Of a DNA stretch of 64,000 nucleotides, positions 39,795-49,964 are shown piece by piece; position 1 is the first letter of the stretch; each line of letters starts with the position of its first letter. A program made the translations under genes and the position numbers. The stretch comes from Platanthera guangdongensis (Eukaryota; Streptophyta; Magnoliopsida; Asparagales; Orchidaceae). The notes below the pieces were generated by a model, which saw only the letters and a list, made by a program, of their open reading frames with translations, ran no database searches and had not been told where the DNA came from. The stretch lies in contig CM077162.1 in NCBI GenBank assembly GCA_039583875.1, positions 111,013,808 to 111,077,807 of the forward strand, written 5' to 3'.

Positions 39795-40701
39795 TGTTAG
39801 TATTACCATGATGATCTAGAAGTAATCAAACATGTATTTTCACTGTCAATGCGAAATGAGCTTACAGGATCGCACATAAGAGCGTTTGGAGAAGTAGGAG
39901 AAATGAATTGTCTTGGTCTTGTTCATATATGATATGAGTGAATGACCAAGCACTTGACTGAATTGGAATTCGAGAGGACAAGTCAATTCGTCAAGTTATC
40001 CTGAGTCATCTCAACAAATTCGTCGATTTATCCCCAGTCATCTCGTGTCATCTCAACGAAGTCGTCGGATTATCTCGTGTCATTTCGACGAATGTGTCAA
40101 AGTCATCTCGACGAATTCATCAAATCATCCTGAGTTATTTCGACGAATGTGTCTCGAGTCATCTCGAGAAATTCGTCAAGTTATCTCGTGTCATTTCGAC
40201 GATTCGTCGAGACATCTCGAGTCATCTCGATGAATATGTCTTGAACAAATTTCATGGGTTGCGGGTCTGCCGATAGCCCGAGAGGATCACGAAGAGCCGA
40301 CATAAATCGTTTTCGGAAGTTCCGATCCCGTCACCATCGGCGTGCCCGATTCTGGCGTCCGTCGTAATCGCCTCTTCTGGAGGAGACCTAGCAGTCTGTG
40401 AAGACGTATAGTGTTTTCTGTTCTCCTTCCCAGATTTCGTTTGACGAAGTGTCGGCGTTCTCCCGTTCGTGTGGATCACTGTAGAGTCGCAGATTTGTTT
40501 TTGTGTGGACACATTAGTCGGCCGGAAACTTATCTTTTGGAGCATTTTGTTGAGTGTCGACTCAATCCCGCTAAGGTATACTTTTATTTACGTTGTTTTA
40601 CTTTTTGATCAATGTTCATCGCAAGATCCATTTCTCTTTGGGTTTTCTTGATTCCTTATTCCGCTGCGCACATGTGATATGCCTCTCATAGAAACCCAAC
40701 A
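39795..40701 (+). repeat. 3' LTR of copia B
   Basis: TGTTAGTATT... to ...AAACCCAACA, 907 bp. It is followed at once by the duplication CGATC. The last 75 bp (TTTGGGTTTTCTTGATTCC...CCGCTGCG...ACCCAACA) match the equivalent part of the copia A LTR. Compared with the 5' LTR it lacks about 90 bp around the TATA box (near 40265). Confidence 0.92.
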
Positions 40702-40706
40702 CGATC
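40702..40706 (+). repeat. Target-site duplication of copia B, right copy
   Basis: CGATC directly after the LTR end ...CCAACA at 40701. Confidence 0.9.
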
Positions 40707-41661
40707 TTCTCCATGAGTTTCATACTCTCATCTCCTTCTGAAGCCTGGGTAGATGTTTTCTCGCTGCCTCTGACCTCCAACACCAAGACTTCGTGATCCT
40801 CGGTCGACTGCACATTAGAGGCGGTCTGAAAAACCTCCAACAGAGATTGGTTAATTTCTTCCAACTTATCATTATCAAGTTTCTGTATCATCTCGTCGGT
40901 ATAGAGACTGACTATGGACAGTGAAGTATCACTTCCCTGGACGGCAGTCTCTGGTGTAGCGTAGCTGGTCTCAGGAACCTCCTTGTCTCGCGGTCTAAAA
41001 TGCAAGCTCGCAGCTCCAGTCCGCACTGAAACGTTTGGCTCCTTCGCTAAGAGAATCCTCTTCGCATAGCAACAGAAGGCATGTTCCTCTTCTTTTTCTC
41101 AGCAGCGCCTTGTTGACCCTTCCCCATAATATCCATTGTGGCCTGGCCAAGACGTCACAGCCCTTTGAGGACAACTTCAGTGTCAATAGAGGCCAAGGCA
41201 AGGGAGGAGGCGAGTTGGTTTTCAGTTCACCCCTCTTTCAAAAGCTCTTTTTCTTCAACCCCTTTCTCTTCGACGGTCTGCCCCTTGTCTGCAGCTTTTT
41301 CTCCAGGGAGGTCATCAGCAGGCTGTTGAACTCCAAGAGATTGGATCTCCCTATCCAAATTCAATCTCAGTATTATTGTTCCAGAGGAAGATCGTGACAC
41401 ATCCATGTTCAAAGGATCGTCTGCAGAGGTCGCCAGATGATCGACCATCGCCAACATGCTAGAGAGGGTGTCCGCGTCCCTCTCAGCAGGAATCATCAGT
41501 AGAGCGATTTCAAGCTCCGCGGATTTCTTCTTGCCAGTTTCCTTGGGATCTTTCACCTGGCACGAGGATTCTCCGGTCGCGCGGACAGGAGCTCCACCTC
41601 TCTTCACAACCATTTTTTGTCTTGACGGGCAGTTTTGATTTTCCATCTCTTGCGGACACAT
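40702..41661 (-). pseudogene. Antisense gene A of outer Tat, proximal part
   Basis: Starts at 41661 (or the methionine near 41642), just inside the 3' LTR boundary, and reads away from it. First piece: QNCPSRQKMVVKRGGAPVRA, KKKSAELEIALLMIPAERDA, then NLDREIQSLGVQQPADDLPG, stopping at 41227. A shift leads to a second piece with DEMIQKLDNDKLEEINQSLL, VFQTASNVQSTEDHEVLVLE and MKLMEKI, where copia B interrupts it. When the insertion and one CGATC copy are ignored, the frame carries on at 26607. No catalytic motif; acidic and helical. Confidence 0.55.
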
Positions 41662-41774
41662 TTTAGAAAAGCTTTCCTAGTCCAGTCATTGAGGACTGAA
41701 AAATGTTAACCGTAAGTGGTGAGAATCGACCTGTGGCGCTGGAAGTTTTGATAGAACTAAAGAGCTTTCAGGAA

Positions 41775-41782
41775 TATTTATA
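41775..41782 (-). promoter_or_regulatory. Minus-strand TATA box in LTR, driving antisense gene A
   Basis: TATAAATA within GCTATAAATATTCC, about 115 bp upstream of the antisense start at 41661; a transcript start near 41745 would give an 80-100 nt leader. Confidence 0.55.
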
Positions 41783-42243
41783 GCACCGACAGCATTAAAG
41801 CCAGTTGCGGCCTCGGGGTTAAGAGAACATTTTTGAAACTTAACGAAATTTAAAAATGTACGGGGATTATGTTAACCCTGGAATTCGCAACCTCTTCCCA
41901 ACTCAGGGCCCAGGTCGTCGCGGTCTTATTCCTTAGGCCGCACAGGCATCCATCTCGATCTCAAGACATTTTTCCAGCTTCGCGGGTCGCTTCCTAGCTT
42001 AGAGGATTCCGCAGGCCGCCTTCTTCAACGGCGGACAGAGATTCCAGTCCGCCAAGGTCGACAACTTTCCGGAACCTCCGATCGGGCAAAGGATCCAGGT
42101 CGCAAGGCTCAGTCCGCCCCCTTCTAGGCGGACTGCGGCCAGTTTCTTTCTTTTCTTTTGTATCCCGTCACCAATGCCCGGTTCTACTGTACCCCGGGAA
42201 GGCGGTTATTTTAGCTGTTCCCGATTGGGAAGACCCCCGAGCC

Positions 42244-42251
42244 TATAAATA
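42244..42251 (+). promoter_or_regulatory. Plus-strand TATA box of outer Tat LTR
   Basis: TATAAATA within GCCTATAAATAGGGG, the usual LTR promoter; in this 3' copy it would read out into the sequence beyond 42572. Confidence 0.7.
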
Positions 42252-42852
42252 GGGGAGTGACACACCCAAAGCAGGCTGACTCGTACCCAGGAGCCTCCTT
42301 GTTAAAGGATGCAGACTCGATTCTCAGGCTTTGCAGTCTACACCTTGCACAACTCCCTTCTCTTTTTCCTTCTCCTTGTAACCGCACTTGTTCAATCGAA
42401 AAAAAGCTCGTCGCAAGAGTGACATTTGCCGCAGCGGACGATGTCTGGTGTTGTCACGGTCTGCAGCTCTGGCTGTTTCTCTTTTCCCTTAACCACTAGT
42501 AAGCAGCTACTTGCAGTTTCCTACACCCTCTTTTCTCCTCGCGAGTCTAGAGGCGCATTTCCGGCATCAACATTGTTCTCATGTTTTAAATGTCAATCAA
42601 CATGTCCTGTTTGAATAAAAAACGATTTGCATAATGAAAATACAAAGGTTATTGCGTTTTGTAATATGTCGACTGACATTTAGGATTAAATCGTCTATGC
42701 CGGCCGATGACGACATTTTGAAAAAGTCGTCGACGTTTTACAACGTCACCTATTATTAAAGAAATTAAACATTTAAGTCGTTTCTTCTTATTCTGCATTT
42801 GAACTAAATTTTCATTCATGCCTTCGACGATCTGCTGCTTCTCCTCCTTTTG

Positions 42853-43028
42853 ATGGAGTCGTCGTTGCACTTCTTAGACAGATCTAGAGTAGAAATCTCG
42901 ACACCGCCGCCTTCTTCCGCTAATATCTATCGGCGTCCATCTCTTGAATGCTCCTCTGTTAGGGCGCCATCGATGGCGGAGGCTTCTCTCGCACTTCCTG
43001 CATCTATGCTCTGCATCTTCCATTTCAA
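42853..43028 (+). other. Possible host first exon (weak)
   Basis: From the second of two ATGs (GATGGAGTCG) a frame encodes a serine/arginine-rich N-terminus (SSLHFLDRSRVEISTPPPSS) that resembles a plastid transit peptide. It reaches a plausible donor CAAG|GTGCTC at 43029. No matching downstream exon was recognised, so it could equally be transposon 5' sequence. Confidence 0.25.
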
Positions 43029-43029
43029 G

Positions 43030-43830
43030 GTGCTCACTCCGCTTTCATTTCCATTTCATTCATCTTCCATTATAACTTTTGCGGGTCTTCTATGCATCTC
43101 TCTTAGGCTATTTCACGGTACTAACTCCGCCTTAATTTCTTTTCCATTCATCTTCTTTTTAACACTTTCAAGTTGTGTGAAATCAGTGTCGAAAGGATTC
43201 ATTAATGTGATCGAACATCAACTGCATGTCATTTATTGACATTGAAGTGTAACAGTGACTCTTTTTTATATCAAGATTCTTAGGTTGAGTTTTTCTATTT
43301 GTCACAAAACATGAACTTGCTTGAAATTCATTATTTGGGCACATGAGACCATCCACTGTCATAAAAATGATCCTTCCTCTGTTTGTCTGTCTTATCTCTG
43401 GATCATTTTAAGACAACTTCAAAAATGACGAGCCCAAATTATGGAGATTGTAGTGTTTCTTTCCCTTCCTTTTGCGAACTCAACGCAAACGACATTATCT
43501 CATCGACACTCCTCCAAACTACATATCTCCCACATATGTTGATGGGACGCTAGTGATGCTCTGATTTGCACGTCTTGCAAAGAGTCTTTCATATGCATGT
43601 TTATCTATCATCCGTTATGACAATGTCTAAAGGCAGCATGGGATCACCTTGTTGTCATTTACTCCAAGGGTGCCAAAACCTCTTGCATTTAAACCATGTA
43701 CTTTGATCTCTTCGCTCGGCTAACACTCACCCGAAGCTGGGTATCACAAAGTTTAATCTCTTAGCGCAGAACTTCTCCAACATCGTCCCTTTGCTGCTGA
43801 CCTAGACACTAAGTGATGCAGAACCTAGGG
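43030..43830. other. No gene recognised
   Basis: T-rich sequence with no convincing coding frame or RNA. Confidence 0.5.
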
Positions 43831-43836
43831 CATATT

Positions 43837-44180
43837 CTTCTCGCGAGCTTCGTCGGCGTCTCTCCCGGTCGCCGTGAGAAGGAATCCATCCCGCCGGGAA
43901 ATATCGGTTGCACATCTCTCTCCCGTTTGCGGATCCGGCAGCGTCTCTTCCCCCTCATCCAGACTCTTGTCTTTCTACGACTGCTGGTACGATTCTCTGC
44001 CCCGAAGCTATGTCACTGATCCTTCATTCTTCTCTCCCGCAGTTGATTGATCCTGAAACTGCAGCTTCAACAGTTGATTCTTCTCGCGAGCTTCGCCAGC
44101 GTCTCTCCCGTTCGCAGATCCGGCGGCGTCTCTCACCCCTCATCCAGATCTCGTCTTTCAGCGACTGCTGGTACACAAAA
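43837..44180 (+). repeat. 244-bp-spaced duplication
   Basis: TTCTCGCGAGCTTCG..GGCGTCTCTCCC... with GCGGATCCGGCAGCGTCTCTT and ..CTGCTGGTAC occurs at 43837 and again, shortened, at 44081. Probably the duplicated leader of the Harbinger transposon. Confidence 0.7.
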
Positions 44181-44299
44181 CTCTGCAACTACTCCTCCAT
44201 TCTTTATTCCTCCAGTTGAGTGACCTCTGAACTGCAGATTCAACAGTCACCTCCTACACATCTGGACACAATAACAACAGGTATTTCTTCCCAATTTTG

Positions 44300-45110
44300 T
44301 ACAGTGATGAAGATCTCTGAACTGCAGTTGATTGGTTTCTGTTTGCTCAATTTGTATGGTGTGAAATTGTTCCTAGTATAATTAGGAACAATTCTGTACA
44401 GTGAAGATCTCTGAACTGCAGTTGATTGGTTTCCATTTGCAATTTGTATGGTGTGAAATTGTTCCTAATATCATGTGTGTATCCAGTGATGTGTCGAGTG
44501 TGTATGTGTGCTATGTGTGGTTGTGAGTGTGTGTCAAACCGAGTCATGAATGTGTTTGTTCAATTTTTATAATTCTTGTATTTGCTCATAATAATATCAT
44601 TATGTATGTGTGTGTCCAGTGTGTGTGTGTGTCCAGTAGTGTGTGTGTGTCCAGTAGTGTGTGTGTGTGTCTCTCCAGTGAATGTGAGTGTATGAATGTG
44701 TGTGAATGTGTGAATGTGTGTGTGTTTGCAGTGATTGTGAGTATGAATGTGTGTGCCCAGTGTGTGTGTGTGTGCTGTGTGGTTGTGAGTGTGTGTGTGT
44801 CAAACCGAGTCATGAATGTGTTTGTTCAATTTTTATAATTCTTGTATTTGCTCATAATAATATCATTATGTATGTGAGTGTCCAGTGTGTGTGTCTAATG
44901 AATGTGTGTGTGTGTCCAGTAGTGTGTGTGTGTGTCGAGTAGTGTGTGTGTCCAGTGAATGTGAGTGTATGAATGTGTGTGAATGTGTGAATGAATGTGT
45001 GTGAATGTGTGTTTCCAGTGATTGTGAGTGTGAATGTGTGTGCCCAGTGTGTGTGCGTGCGCTGTGTGGTTGTGAGTGTGTGTTTCTAGTGTGTATTTGT
45101 TTGTGTGTGT
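44300..45110 (+). repeat. Composite TG-rich satellite
   Basis: Long TGTGTG/GAATGTG/CCAGTG microsatellite. A larger unit (CAAACCGAGTCATGAATGTG through AATATCATTATGTATGTG) recurs at 44535 and 44801, period 266 bp. Before it, GATCTCTGAACTGCAGTTGA...GAAATTGTTCCTA is duplicated at 44311 and 44405. Repetitive Cys/Val or His/Thr frames here are artefacts. Confidence 0.85.
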
Positions 45111-45189
45111 TGGATATATTGTGTTTGTGAGTGAATGTGTGCGTATATGAAATGCCTACACTAATTTGTTTAGTTTTTAATATAGGTTT

Positions 45190-46150
45190 ATGGGTAAACA
45201 TAAAGATGGCGGTGTAAGTGCGAATTGGGAGGCCAATGATGTTTTAATTTTCTGTGATCTTTGTCTGAAAGAAATTGAGTTGGATAATCGCCCGACCACA
45301 CACTTTAGTTGGGATGATTGGACTAACCTGACAACAAATTTCCATGCTCGCACGGGGAAGACGTATGATCGAAACCAAATGAAGAACAAATGGGATCAGC
45401 TTAAAAAATATTGGAAGTTATGGAGGGAGCTTAAGGGTAGTGAGACGGGGCTGGGGTGGGATCATATTCGCAAAACGATTCTTGCTTCAGAAGATTGGTG
45501 GAAGGAACGCCTCAAGGTATGAACTTTTTTTACTTGAGTTTCCATTTTTTGTAATATATGACACTGCAAGATATGTCTAATATGTATTCTGCTTCATTTC
45601 AGGTTCTTCCAACTGCAAGGAAGTTTCAGTTTGCTGGCATTTCACCAGAGTTGGAAAATAAGTTGCATATGATGTTCAGCCAGGTTGTTGCAAATGGTGA
45701 TCTTACTTGAGCTCCAAATTCAAGAATCTTTGAGCATGAGTCAATCGACGAACATGACGGGTCTCTTGAACATGGCACACAGGACATCAACGAAACTGAG
45801 GATACTGCAGTTAAACAAAAAAAGGGCAGCTAAGGGGAAAAGTACTAAGATTTCAGCAAAGAAGGCAAGAAGTTCAGCAATGGATGAGTTAGTCGAGACG
45901 TCACGCATTATTGGCTGTTGCATGCAGGAGCCGCCTCGCATACAGATATCTTAATCACTGTACACCATTCCTGAGGCTATTTCAGAGCTGGAAACTATGA
46001 CAGAGGTTATGGCTGACTCTAATTTGGACTTCTACCACTACTGCATCATCTTTCTGAGACAGAAACAGAATCAAGAAACATTTATGAGCATGTGGAAAGA
46101 TCGGCGTCTCACATGGCTGCATGCTTGTTATGCCAAAAATTTGAAGTAGT
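45190..46150 (+). pseudogene. Harbinger Myb/SANT-like protein, broken
   Basis: The Myb-like partner binds transposon ends and helps the transposase. Exon 1 (45190-45516) encodes a Myb/SANT-like domain (WDDWTNLTTNFHARTGKTYD, KNKWDQLKKYWKLWRELKG, GLGWD), ending at donor AAG|GTATGA. Exon 2 starts after TTCATTTCAG at about 45602 (ARKFQFAGISPELENKL) and meets a TGA (near 45710) for TGG, then frameshifts. The C-terminal helix ELETMTEVMADSNLDFYHYC ends near 46150. Confidence 0.82.
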
Positions 46151-46444
46151 TGGGCAGTGCTTCATTTCTGTGATGTGATATGTGTTTTTCCTTTGATTCT
46201 ATATTTTATTATTTTGCTGCACTTAGCGCTAGAACTATTGCTACACATATTGCTGGGCATTTACTATTATGTTTGTTTATTTTAATATCTCACATGTTGT
46301 AGAAATTAACGTACAATTTATTTAACACAGATCTTCAATGCTTAGCCCGGATCACACTCACAATTCGGACGAGGAGATTCAGCAGCAGGCAGCTGATTTG
46401 TTTTATCAAATAGAGCGATCGTGGGACGATAGTTTTTAATAACA

Positions 46445-47501
46445 ATGAATCATCAGTTACCCTCGGAAGGTGGACCGTCTAGTACACCTTGTATGACATC
46501 AAGCCAAACCGGCACTAGATGGATTGGTGAACTTTTGGATGGACATCCTCACAGATTTTTCGTTGTCTTTAGAATGTCGAAGGTAATATTTATTGATTTG
46601 TTGACACTGCTCACACAACAGTATGGAATGCAAGGATCCAGGAGGACTCTCCCACGTGAGGTGCTTGCAATTACTTTGCAGATTTTAGGCCACAATTTAT
46701 CTATGCAAATTGTGAGCGAACAATTTCAACACTCTACGGAAACCATTAGTAAATTCTTCGCAAGGGGTATAAATGCAATTAAGAGACTATCTCCTGATGT
46801 CATTAGGCCTGTAGATCCACATTTCATTGATATCCCCCCGCAAATTTTAAATGACGCTCGGTACATGCCATTTTTTAAAGACTGCATAGGAGCTATTGAT
46901 GGAACACATGTGGACGCTCGAGTTCCTGCTGATCAGCAAGTTTCTTACATTGGTCGGCACGGCACAACGACACAGAATGTCATGGTTGTTTGTGATTTCA
47001 ACATGTGTTACACTTTTGCATTAGCAGGCTGGGAGGGTTCTACTCATGATAGTCGTATATTCCAGCGTGCTCTTATGAATCCTAGTTATAATTTTCCATA
47101 CCTGCCACCGAATGAGTCTTTTGTATCTTGAATTAGATTTTAATAAGAAATATTGAAAAATATTTCATTCACACTTAAGCTCGAAATATATAATTTCGCA
47201 GACAAATATTACGTAATAGATGTCGGATATCCACTACAACGTGGTTTCCTAAAACCATATTCAGGCACGCGGTATCATTTACCAGATTTTAGAAGGGGCA
47301 ATCGACCCATACAAGGGCGCCGGAAAATATTCAACCAGGCTCACTCGTCGTTGCGCAGTGTTATAGAACGTTCATTCGGCATGTGGAAAAAAAAGTGAAA
47401 GATACTTAGGGATATGGCGTCATACAGTTTGTCAAAGCAACGAGACATTGTGGTTGCAACAATGACATTGCATAACTACATTTGCAGACATCCATCCCGC
47501 T
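46445..47501 (+). pseudogene. Harbinger DDE transposase, 5' part
   Basis: The transposase cuts and pastes the element at TWA targets. The helix-turn-helix region (SRRTLPREVLAITLQILGHN, STETISKFFARGINAI) precedes the nuclease DDE_Tnp_4: D1 in CIGAIDGTHVDARVP and D2 in GWEGSTHDSRIFQRAL. After an intron-like break (47120-47200) come KYYVIDVGYPLQRGFLKPY and the glutamate in SLRSVIERSFGMWK. A TGA at about 47396 replaces a tryptophan codon before KILRDMASYS. The frame reaches NYICRHPSRS, where the hAT is inserted. Confidence 0.88.
47494..47501 (+). repeat. hAT target-site duplication, left
   Basis: ATCCCGCT, repeated at 52707-52714; 8 bp is the hAT standard. Confidence 0.9.
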
Positions 47502-47584
47502 CATTCTTGTCATGGCGTCGCCTAGGCGTCGTCACGGTGCCCAATTGTAAACAAGGCATTTGACGCCTTTTTTATATAAAATAT

Positions 47585-48150
47585 GGAAATAAACTGTGGT
47601 TTATATATAAACCGCAGTCTATTCCATGAACCCGAGCATATACTGTGGTTATTTTAAAACAGCAGTTTATTCCTTGACCCAGAGAATAGACTGCGGTTTA
47701 TATATAAACCGCAGTCTATTCTAGGGGTCATTGTAGAATAGACTGCGGTTTATATACCGCAGTCTATTCTAGGGGTCATTGTAGAATAAACCGCAGTATA
47801 TAAACCGCAGTCTATTCTCAAATAGATTGCGGTGTATGAAACAACCGCAGTCTATTCCATGAACCCAAGCATATACTGCGGTTATTTTAAAACCGCAGTT
47901 TATTCCTTGAACGAGAGAATAGACTGCGGTTTTTACGAGAATCGCAGTCTATGCTAGGGTTCATTGTAGAATAGACTGCGGTTTATAGATAAACCGCAGT
48001 CGAATCACAAATCAGGAAATAGACTGTGATTTATAATACAACCGCAGTCTATAATACATCAAAAAACCTGCGGTTGTTTGACAATAATTACAGTCTAGTC
48101 TACCCTAAACCTCAGAATAGACTGCGGTTTATGCATAAACCGCAATCGAT
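47585..48150. repeat. Left subterminal palindrome array of hAT
   Basis: About 12 units spaced near 47 bp, each a palindrome of the type ATAGACTGCGGTTTA..TAAACCGCAGTCTAT. Units differ in the central bases and have lost pairing to varying degree. Confidence 0.92.
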
Positions 48151-48878
48151 ACTATCTATTTTTAAATTTTAACCGTGAGCCGTAAAAATCTAGTGCTACC
48201 CCAAGTTTTTGGTTCTTCTTTTTACGGTCGCTGCGCTTTGCGAGAAACCCTAAAGGCAATTTTGTTCAAGTTTTTGCTTTCCTTTGCTTCGATTTGACGA
48301 TTCTTCTTCGACAAATCTAATATTCTCACTTAGATATACTATTTCTTAATACCTTTCTCTGTTTTGAACTTTTGATCTCTGTGGTCTGTGCTAAACTGCT
48401 AATGTTTTTATTATTATTACTTTATTAGTAGTAGTATTGTAGTACTAGTAAATTAGTAATGTAGTATAAACATTGTGTTCAAGTTTCTGCTCTCCTTGCT
48501 ATTCTAAATGTATATGAATTGATTTTAACAATTTTTGTTTTATTGCAGATCTATCATGTAGTGACACAATTTTCGCCGGAGAAAATAGATAATATTAGAA
48601 ATCAGATTTGTCATTATATAATCACTAATTGTGTTTTACGAATCATGATTGGATTGACAAATGACAAATATATTTTTTTATTGCTAGATTTATCATGGAG
48701 TGTCTTGTCTATACATAGAAGTAGAAAAAATGAAAATGGTCTTATGGGCTTGTTGACTTTTCTAAATGAGCATGTCTTTGAGAGTTTCTTAAATTGTTCA
48801 TTGTGACGATTTCTTTAGCCGTTATTTATTTCATTTTTCTGACCTAACTCTGCAATCTATAGATCATGTTTGTGAAAT
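48151..48878 (+). other. hAT transposase leader
   Basis: A 5' untranslated stretch (TTTACGGTCGCTGCGCTTTGCGAGAAACCCTAAA) and AT-rich sequence, probably containing an intron before the start at 48879. The frame 48519-48806 is not recognisable. Confidence 0.5.
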
Positions 48879-49865
48879 ATGGAAGATCAAAACAACACTC
48901 TTGCTTCATCCATTGGTAGCAATGACATTGATCCAAAAACGGATGTTAAACGAAAAGCAAAGTCAAATGATCCTGGTTGGAAGTATGGTCATTGGCCCAA
49001 CCTAGAAGATAAAAATACAGCTAAATGTAATTTGTGTGATAGATTGATAAAGGGTGGTATCAAAAGGTTGAAGCAACATTTATGTGGCGGGTATGGAGAT
49101 GTATCCAAGTGTTTTAAGACTACTTCTGAAATAGCAGCTGAGATGTATTCAGCTTTAAATGCTAAAAAAGGACAATGTGCATCTGACTGCTGATAATGAT
49201 AATGAGAGTGATCAAGAAAGAGAGCCAACAGGGTCATAAAATATATCCCGGACATTATCTACAGCTAAAACGTCATTGGTCCCAAGTTCTGGGACAAGTG
49301 CCAAAAGAGGAAAGTAATCCACATGCCACAAAAAAGGGGGCATATGGATGCTCATGTGAGGCGTGCTCCTGAAGATGTAGTACATGATAGACGTGCAAAA
49401 GGTCCTGCACAAACTACTATCGAGAGATGTTTTAGATCATCTGAAGAGAAAAAGAGAGTTGATAGTTATGTTGCTGATTGGTTTTATGAATGTGGAATTT
49501 CATTCAATGCTGCAAAGGCACGAATTTTTGAAGTCATGCTTGAAGCAGTTGGACAGTATGGGCCTGGTTATAAAGGCACTAGTTATCATGATTTGAGAGT
49601 CTCATTGCTAAAAAATACAAAAGATAAAGTTATGGAGATGAAGACAAACTATCAAGCGTACTGGAGGAGATACGATTGCACATTTATGTCAGATGGTTGG
49701 ACAAACATGAGAGGGAGACATTTGATCAATTTCCTAGTCAACTGTCCAGAAAGATCCTATTTTATGAGTTCCGTAGATGCATCCAGTCAAATTCAAGATG
49801 CTACAATGTTATCAGAGTTGCTTGATAGTAAGATTAGAGAGATAAGAGCAGAGTGTGTTGTTCAG
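48879..49865 (+). pseudogene. hAT transposase, N-terminal part (BED finger and DUF659)
   Basis: The BED-type zinc finger GWKYGHWPNLEDKNTAKCNL, CDRLIKGGIKRLKQHLCGGY has the C-x2-C...H pattern. After a frame break near 49190-49322 comes DUF659: GISFNAAKARIFEVMLEAVG, MSDGWTNMRGRHLINFLVNC with the first catalytic aspartate, and SELLDSKIREI. It ends at donor CAG|GTATTT (49865/49866). A 99-bp intron to 49964 joins it to the next part. Confidence 0.85.
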
Positions 49866-49964
49866 GTATTTTTTTTGTTTCATTAATTTAGTAATTTTCA
49901 TATTTCAAGTTTAATAGTCTACAACTTTCAATAATTAGAAAGTTATGATGTCTGCACTCTGCAG

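Larger units (their letters stand above)
26613..40701 (+). mobile_element. Ty1/copia element B, interrupted by inner Tat element
   Basis: 5' LTR at 26613-27525 (its last ~75 bp missing), protease to RNase H at 36109-38989, 3' LTR at 39795-40701. The two LTRs align from TGTT..TTACCATGATGATC onward. CGATC flanks the whole on both sides, proving these distant pieces are one insertion. The part between the LTR and protease (rest of LTR, primer site, gag) is absent, replaced by the inner Tat element. Confidence 0.93.
17590..42572 (+). mobile_element. Outer Tat-lineage Ty3/gypsy element (5' truncated, carries nested insertions)
   Basis: Order: protease, RT, RNase H, second archaeal-type RNase H, integrase (to about 21540), tandem repeats, antisense genes, then a 3' LTR (41704-42572). 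Dual RNase H, post-pol repeats and opposite-strand genes are the marks of the plant Tat lineage. Gag and the 5' LTR are missing; homology begins near 17590. Copia B (26613-40701) is inserted in the antisense gene. Once copia B is discounted, the visible element is about 10.9 kb. Confidence 0.85.
41704..42572 (+). repeat. 3' LTR of outer Tat element
   Basis: Starts TGTTAAC after the purine-rich GAGGACTGAAAAA and ends ATCAACA at 42572. Contains TATA boxes on both strands: plus at 42244-42251, minus at 41775-41782. Ends are inferred from TG..CA and the short inverted repeat because the 5' LTR is missing. Confidence 0.65.

Noticed and set aside
44527..45201. Cys/Val-rich and His/Thr-rich frames
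   Set aside because: Translation of a TG/CA microsatellite.
47585..48150. Regularly spaced palindromes resembling a CRISPR array
   Set aside because: Units are diverged palindromes within hAT ends, mirrored at the other end, in plant nuclear DNA; no cas genes and spacers are not unique 30-40-mers.
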